Assembly: GCF_938015485.1 (NCBI RefSeq)
Contig: NZ_CALLVU010000024.1
Location: 1 to 15,308, forward strand
Source of the DNA: an uncultured Lachnoanaerobaculum sp.
GTDB lineage: Bacteria; Bacillota; Clostridia; Lachnospirales; Lachnospiraceae
Reading direction: 5' to 3'
DNA length: 15,308 nucleotides
Shown: one piece after another, positions 12,762 through 15,308 of the stretch
Layout of the letters: every line of letters begins with the position of its first letter
Position numbering within the stretch: position 1 is the stretch's first letter
The notes under the pieces: model-generated
The model's input: the letters and a program-made list of their open reading frames with translations, nothing else
The model's database searches: none
What the model was told of the DNA's origin: nothing
Translations under genes and position numbers: made by a program

Positions 12762-14915
12762 ATGGAAAAGAAAGAATTCAATCGCGGACATAAACATGAA
12801 CACAATCACAAACATAACCATGACCACAGCCATGGCGTAGACCATATTCACAGCCACAGAAATCTTATAGGATTTGACGAAAACGGTATACCGACAATTA
12901 CTTTAAAGTCGGACCATGAAGAAGACGGAGATGAAAAGGCGTTTATCAGAGATTATATGAATGCGGTTTCAGAGTACAGAAAGACTTTCCCTTCAAAGGA
13001 TGAGGTTTTGGAAAATACTCCGGATCCGGCGGTAAGAGAGATGATCTTACGCCAGAATCAGCTTGGATTTGATACAACCTTTGACAGGTTTGATAAGCAG
13101 CAGCCGCAGTGCGGTTTCGGTATGGCTGGAATCTGCTGTAAGATCTGTAATATGGGTCCATGTAAGATAACTTCAAAGAGTCCGAAGGGAGTCTGCGGTG
13201 CGGATGCAGACCTTATAGTGGCAAGAAACTTGCTGCGTTCAGCCGCTGCCGGTGTAGCTCAACACGGTATGCACGGTCGTGAAGTTATTTTATCTTTGAA
13301 GTGGGCAGCCGAAGGAAAACTTGATTTACCTATTTTGGGACAACAAAAGATAAAGGATACCGCAAAGGCTTTCGGAATAAAGACTGAGAGAAGAAGTATA
13401 AAGAAGATTGCATCGGAACTTGCAGATGTGCTTTTGGATGATATGAGCCGTACAATTCCGGGAGATTATAAGATAATAGAAGCACTTGGATCAGAAGAGA
13501 GAAAAAAAGTTTGGAAAGAACTGGATATTCTTCCTATAAGTGCATACCATGAGGTATTTGAGTCTTACCATAAAACAGGTGTCGGTACCGACGGCGACTG
13601 GAAGAGTATTATGCAGCAGTTTTTACGTTGTGGACTTGCATTTACATACTCAGGTGTAGTAAGTACTTCTATAGCAACGGACGGACTTTTCGGAGTGGGA
13701 GACAGAGTTACATCAAAGGTAAATATCGGCGCTTTGAAAAAGGGATATGTAAATATTGCTGTACACGGACATCTGCCTACCCTTGTAAGTGAAATTGTAA
13801 AAGTAGGTCAGGAAGAGAAGTTTATAAACCTTGCAAAAGAGGCGGGAGCAAAGGGAATAAGATTCTACGGAATCTGCTGTTCGGGACTTTCAGCAATGTA
13901 TAGATATGCCGGAGTTATTCCGCTTTCAAATGCGGTATCTGCAGAGCTTGTACTCGGTACAGGTGCACTTGACCTTTGGATTGCGGATGTGCAGGATGTA
14001 TTCCCGTCTATAATGGAAGTTGCAAAGTGCTTCAGAACCACGGTCGTTACAACCAGTGAGTCTGCAAGACTTCCGGGTGCGGAGAGATTTGAGTATGATC
14101 ATCATCATTCAAATATAGGAGAGACAAGAGCACTTGCTGAAAAGATAGTGCTCAGAGGTATTGAAAGCTTCAAAGGCAGACAGGGAATCCCTGTGTATAT
14201 ACCTCCATATGAGGTGGATGCCGAGGTAGGTTTCTCACCTGAGTATGTACATAAGCATTACGGCTCTATGAAGCCACTATATGAGGCGATAAAGGAGGGC
14301 AAGATACTCGGAATCGTAAATATGGTAGGATGTAACAATCCTAAAGTGGTGTATGAAAAATGTGTTATTGATGTAGCCAACGCACTGCTTAGAAACAATA
14401 TTTTAATACTTACAAACGGATGTGCTTCATTCCCTCTTATGAAGATGGGATATTGCAATGTTTCAGGACAGGAGCATGCAGGTGAGAGCTTAAATGAATT
14501 CCTTGGAGATTTACCTCCGGTATGGCATGTAGGTGAGTGTATTGATAATACCAAATCAAGCGGAATCTTTGCAGGTGTTGCAGGTGAGGCGGGCAAGCCG
14601 CTTTATGAAATGCCTTTTGCATTTACATCTCCTGAGTGGAGCAATGAAAAGGGTATAGATGCGGCGCTTGGATTCAGACTTATGGGTATAAATTCATATC
14701 ACTGTGTGGAGGCACAGATACACGGTTCAAAGAACGTTATAGAGTTCTTAAAAGAAGGTACAAAAGACTTACTTGGTTCCGTGATGGTGGTAAACCCGAA
14801 TCCGGATGCGCTTGGTGAAAAAATAGTTGCCGATATTATTGAAAAGAGAAAGGCTTTCGGTTGGGCTGTTCCTGATGAAATAGTACATAAAGATGAAGAA
14901 CTTACACTTGTGTAA
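12762..14915 (+). CDS. cooS: CO dehydrogenase-family protein (CooS-like) with His-rich N-terminus and altered active-site ligand
   Basis: 717 residues from the second of two nearby ATGs, which fits AGGAAGGA (12748-12755) better. Residues 10-32 carry 11 histidines, mostly every second residue, as in nickel-binding proteins. The CODH body starts near 90. Relay-cluster cysteines C117, C125, C126, C129, C134 and C145 are present (QQPQCGFGMAGICCKICNMGPC region), as are proton-path histidines H168 and H171. Of the C-cluster ligands of Carboxydothermus CODH-II I can align H337 (HGHLP), C373 (GICCSG), C524 (VGCNNPK), C554 (NGCAS), C593 (GECID) and also K630. The position of Cys333, normally DVQC, is D412 (DVQD). 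Such Cys-lacking members include CooS-V, which has a Ni-free hybrid cluster and no CO activity. No cooC or cooF lies beside it. The fold is certain; CO dehydrogenase activity is doubtful. Confidence 0.88.
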   Translation: MEKKEFNRGHKHEHNHKHNHDHSHGVDHIHSHRNLIGFDENGIPTITLKSDHEEDGDEKAFIRDYMNAVSEYRKTFPSKDEVLENTPDPAVREMILRQNQLGFDTTFDRFDKQQPQCGFGMAGICCKICNMGPCKITSKSPKGVCGADADLIVARNLLRSAAAGVAQHGMHGREVILSLKWAAEGKLDLPILGQQKIKDTAKAFGIKTERRSIKKIASELADVLLDDMSRTIPGDYKIIEALGSEERKKVWKELDILPISAYHEVFESYHKTGVGTDGDWKSIMQQFLRCGLAFTYSGVVSTSIATDGLFGVGDRVTSKVNIGALKKGYVNIAVHGHLPTLVSEIVKVGQEEKFINLAKEAGAKGIRFYGICCSGLSAMYRYAGVIPLSNAVSAELVLGTGALDLWIADVQDVFPSIMEVAKCFRTTVVTTSESARLPGAERFEYDHHHSNIGETRALAEKIVLRGIESFKGRQGIPVYIPPYEVDAEVGFSPEYVHKHYGSMKPLYEAIKEGKILGIVNMVGCNNPKVVYEKCVIDVANALLRNNILILTNGCASFPLMKMGYCNVSGQEHAGESLNEFLGDLPPVWHVGECIDNTKSSGIFAGVAGEAGKPLYEMPFAFTSPEWSNEKGIDAALGFRLMGINSYHCVEAQIHGSKNVIEFLKEGTKDLLGSVMVVNPNPDALGEKIVADIIEKRKAFGWAVPDEIVHKDEELTLV

Positions 14916-14923
14916 GTCTTATG

Positions 14924-14953
14924 GGCAAGGCTTGAGGCCTTGCCTTTTTTATT
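14924..14953 (+). terminator. Terminator of the cooS-like gene
   Basis: GGCAAGGC (14924-14931) pairs perfectly with GCCTTGCC (14937-14944) across the loop TTGAG and is followed by TTTTTTATTT. It lies eight bases after the stop codon. Confidence 0.93.
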
Positions 14954-15039
14954 TGAAATTTGAATTTAAAGTATAAAATAACTTATTTTTAAAGAGAATT
15001 AGTATGAATATAGATATTTATATTTTTATAAAAAATTTT

Positions 15040-15308
15040 TTATCCTAATTGAAAAATTTGATTTTCGTAGTGTTTTATCATTTCACCATCAAAAAACTTT
15101 GAAACTTCCCTTTCCATTAAGTCCGCAAATAAATATTCACTCTCCAAATGACCTATATCAACTAGAAGTCCACCTTCTTCAAGCGTATCAAGCGCTTCAT
15201 GATATCTCAAATCCCCTGTTAAAAACACGTCGACACTTCCTTTTGCATGACCAGTAAAGGAACTTCCACCACCTGTTACAAGACCAATTCTTTTGATAAT
15301 TCGGTTTT
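15040..15308 (-). CDS. Nif3-family protein (dinuclear metal-centre, YqfO-like), 3' part only
   Basis: The gene is read from beyond the window end, so only about the last 88 residues are seen. The frame is open to the edge; the GTG at 15226-15228 is an internal valine, not the start. The visible part reads IGLVTGGGSS, then HAKGSVDVFLTGDLRYHEAL, then GLLVDIGHLESE, which are the C-terminal motifs of the Nif3/YqfO family, including the metal-site His and Glu of GHxxSE. Members form ring-shaped hexamers with a two-metal site; some are annotated as GTP cyclohydrolase I type 2, but the general function is unsettled. The stop codon lies within a 16-base palindrome of six A and six T flanked by AT (15028-15043). 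No strong terminator is visible. Confidence 0.88.
   Translation of the reverse strand, partial: NRIIKRIGLVTGGGSSFTGHAKGSVDVFLTGDLRYHEALDTLEEGGLLVDIGHLESEYLFADLMEREVSKFFDGEMIKHYENQIFQLG

Noticed and set aside
15028..15043. A6T6 palindrome as a terminator for the Nif3-family gene
   Set aside because: It has no loop and only A-T pairs, and it overlaps the stop codon. It is better seen as an AT-rich stretch with intrinsic curvature than as a terminator.
15226..15228. GTG as the start of a 62-residue protein at the window end
   Set aside because: The frame stays open to the window edge and the upstream residues match the Nif3 family, so this is an internal valine of a cut gene.

Overview
The window looks like a chromosomal segment of a low-GC, butyrate-forming anaerobic Firmicute, most likely a member of the Clostridia and plausibly Lachnospiraceae. 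Reasons: AT-rich intergenic regions with TTGACA/TATAAT promoters, strong AGGAGG-type ribosome sites, U-tract terminators, and a complete acetyl-CoA to butyryl-CoA gene set with electron-transferring flavoprotein. The genus is not determined. I see no tRNA, rRNA, CRISPR array, insertion sequence or phage gene.

Layout. Positions 1-1000 hold a secreted 3D-domain (wall-associated) protein with its own promoter and terminator. A membrane-anchored polysaccharide deacetylase follows on the minus strand, then a plus-strand Ca/Na antiporter. Next, on the minus strand, come a short-chain fatty acid transporter (atoE) and, behind its own terminator, the operon thlA-atoD-atoA (thiolase and two-subunit CoA-transferase). 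A 476-base divergent region separates this from the plus-strand operon crt-hbd-bcd-etfB-etfA, which ends in a strong terminator. A separately promoted CO-dehydrogenase-family gene (cooS-like) follows with its own terminator. The window closes with the 3' part of a Nif3-family gene on the minus strand.

How the genes work together. ThlA condenses two acetyl-CoA to acetoacetyl-CoA; Hbd, Crt and Bcd-EtfAB take it to butyryl-CoA; AtoDA moves CoA between acyl groups and free acids; AtoE probably moves short-chain acids across the membrane. Bcd with EtfAB is the expected site of flavin-based electron bifurcation, which would supply reduced ferredoxin or flavodoxin.

The most notable points are in the cooS-like gene and in the leaders. 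The CooS-like protein has a His-rich N-terminal extension of the nickel-binding type. Yet the cysteine equivalent to Cys333 of Carboxydothermus CODH-II, a ligand of the Ni,Fe active-site cluster, is replaced by Asp, while the other ligands and the relay clusters are conserved. It may therefore not be a CO dehydrogenase. Its promoter is a perfect consensus with a palindrome over the -10 box. The hbd-bcd gap contains two strong hairpins, a pseudoknot-capable pair of stems and a possible 25-codon ORF that runs into the bcd start.
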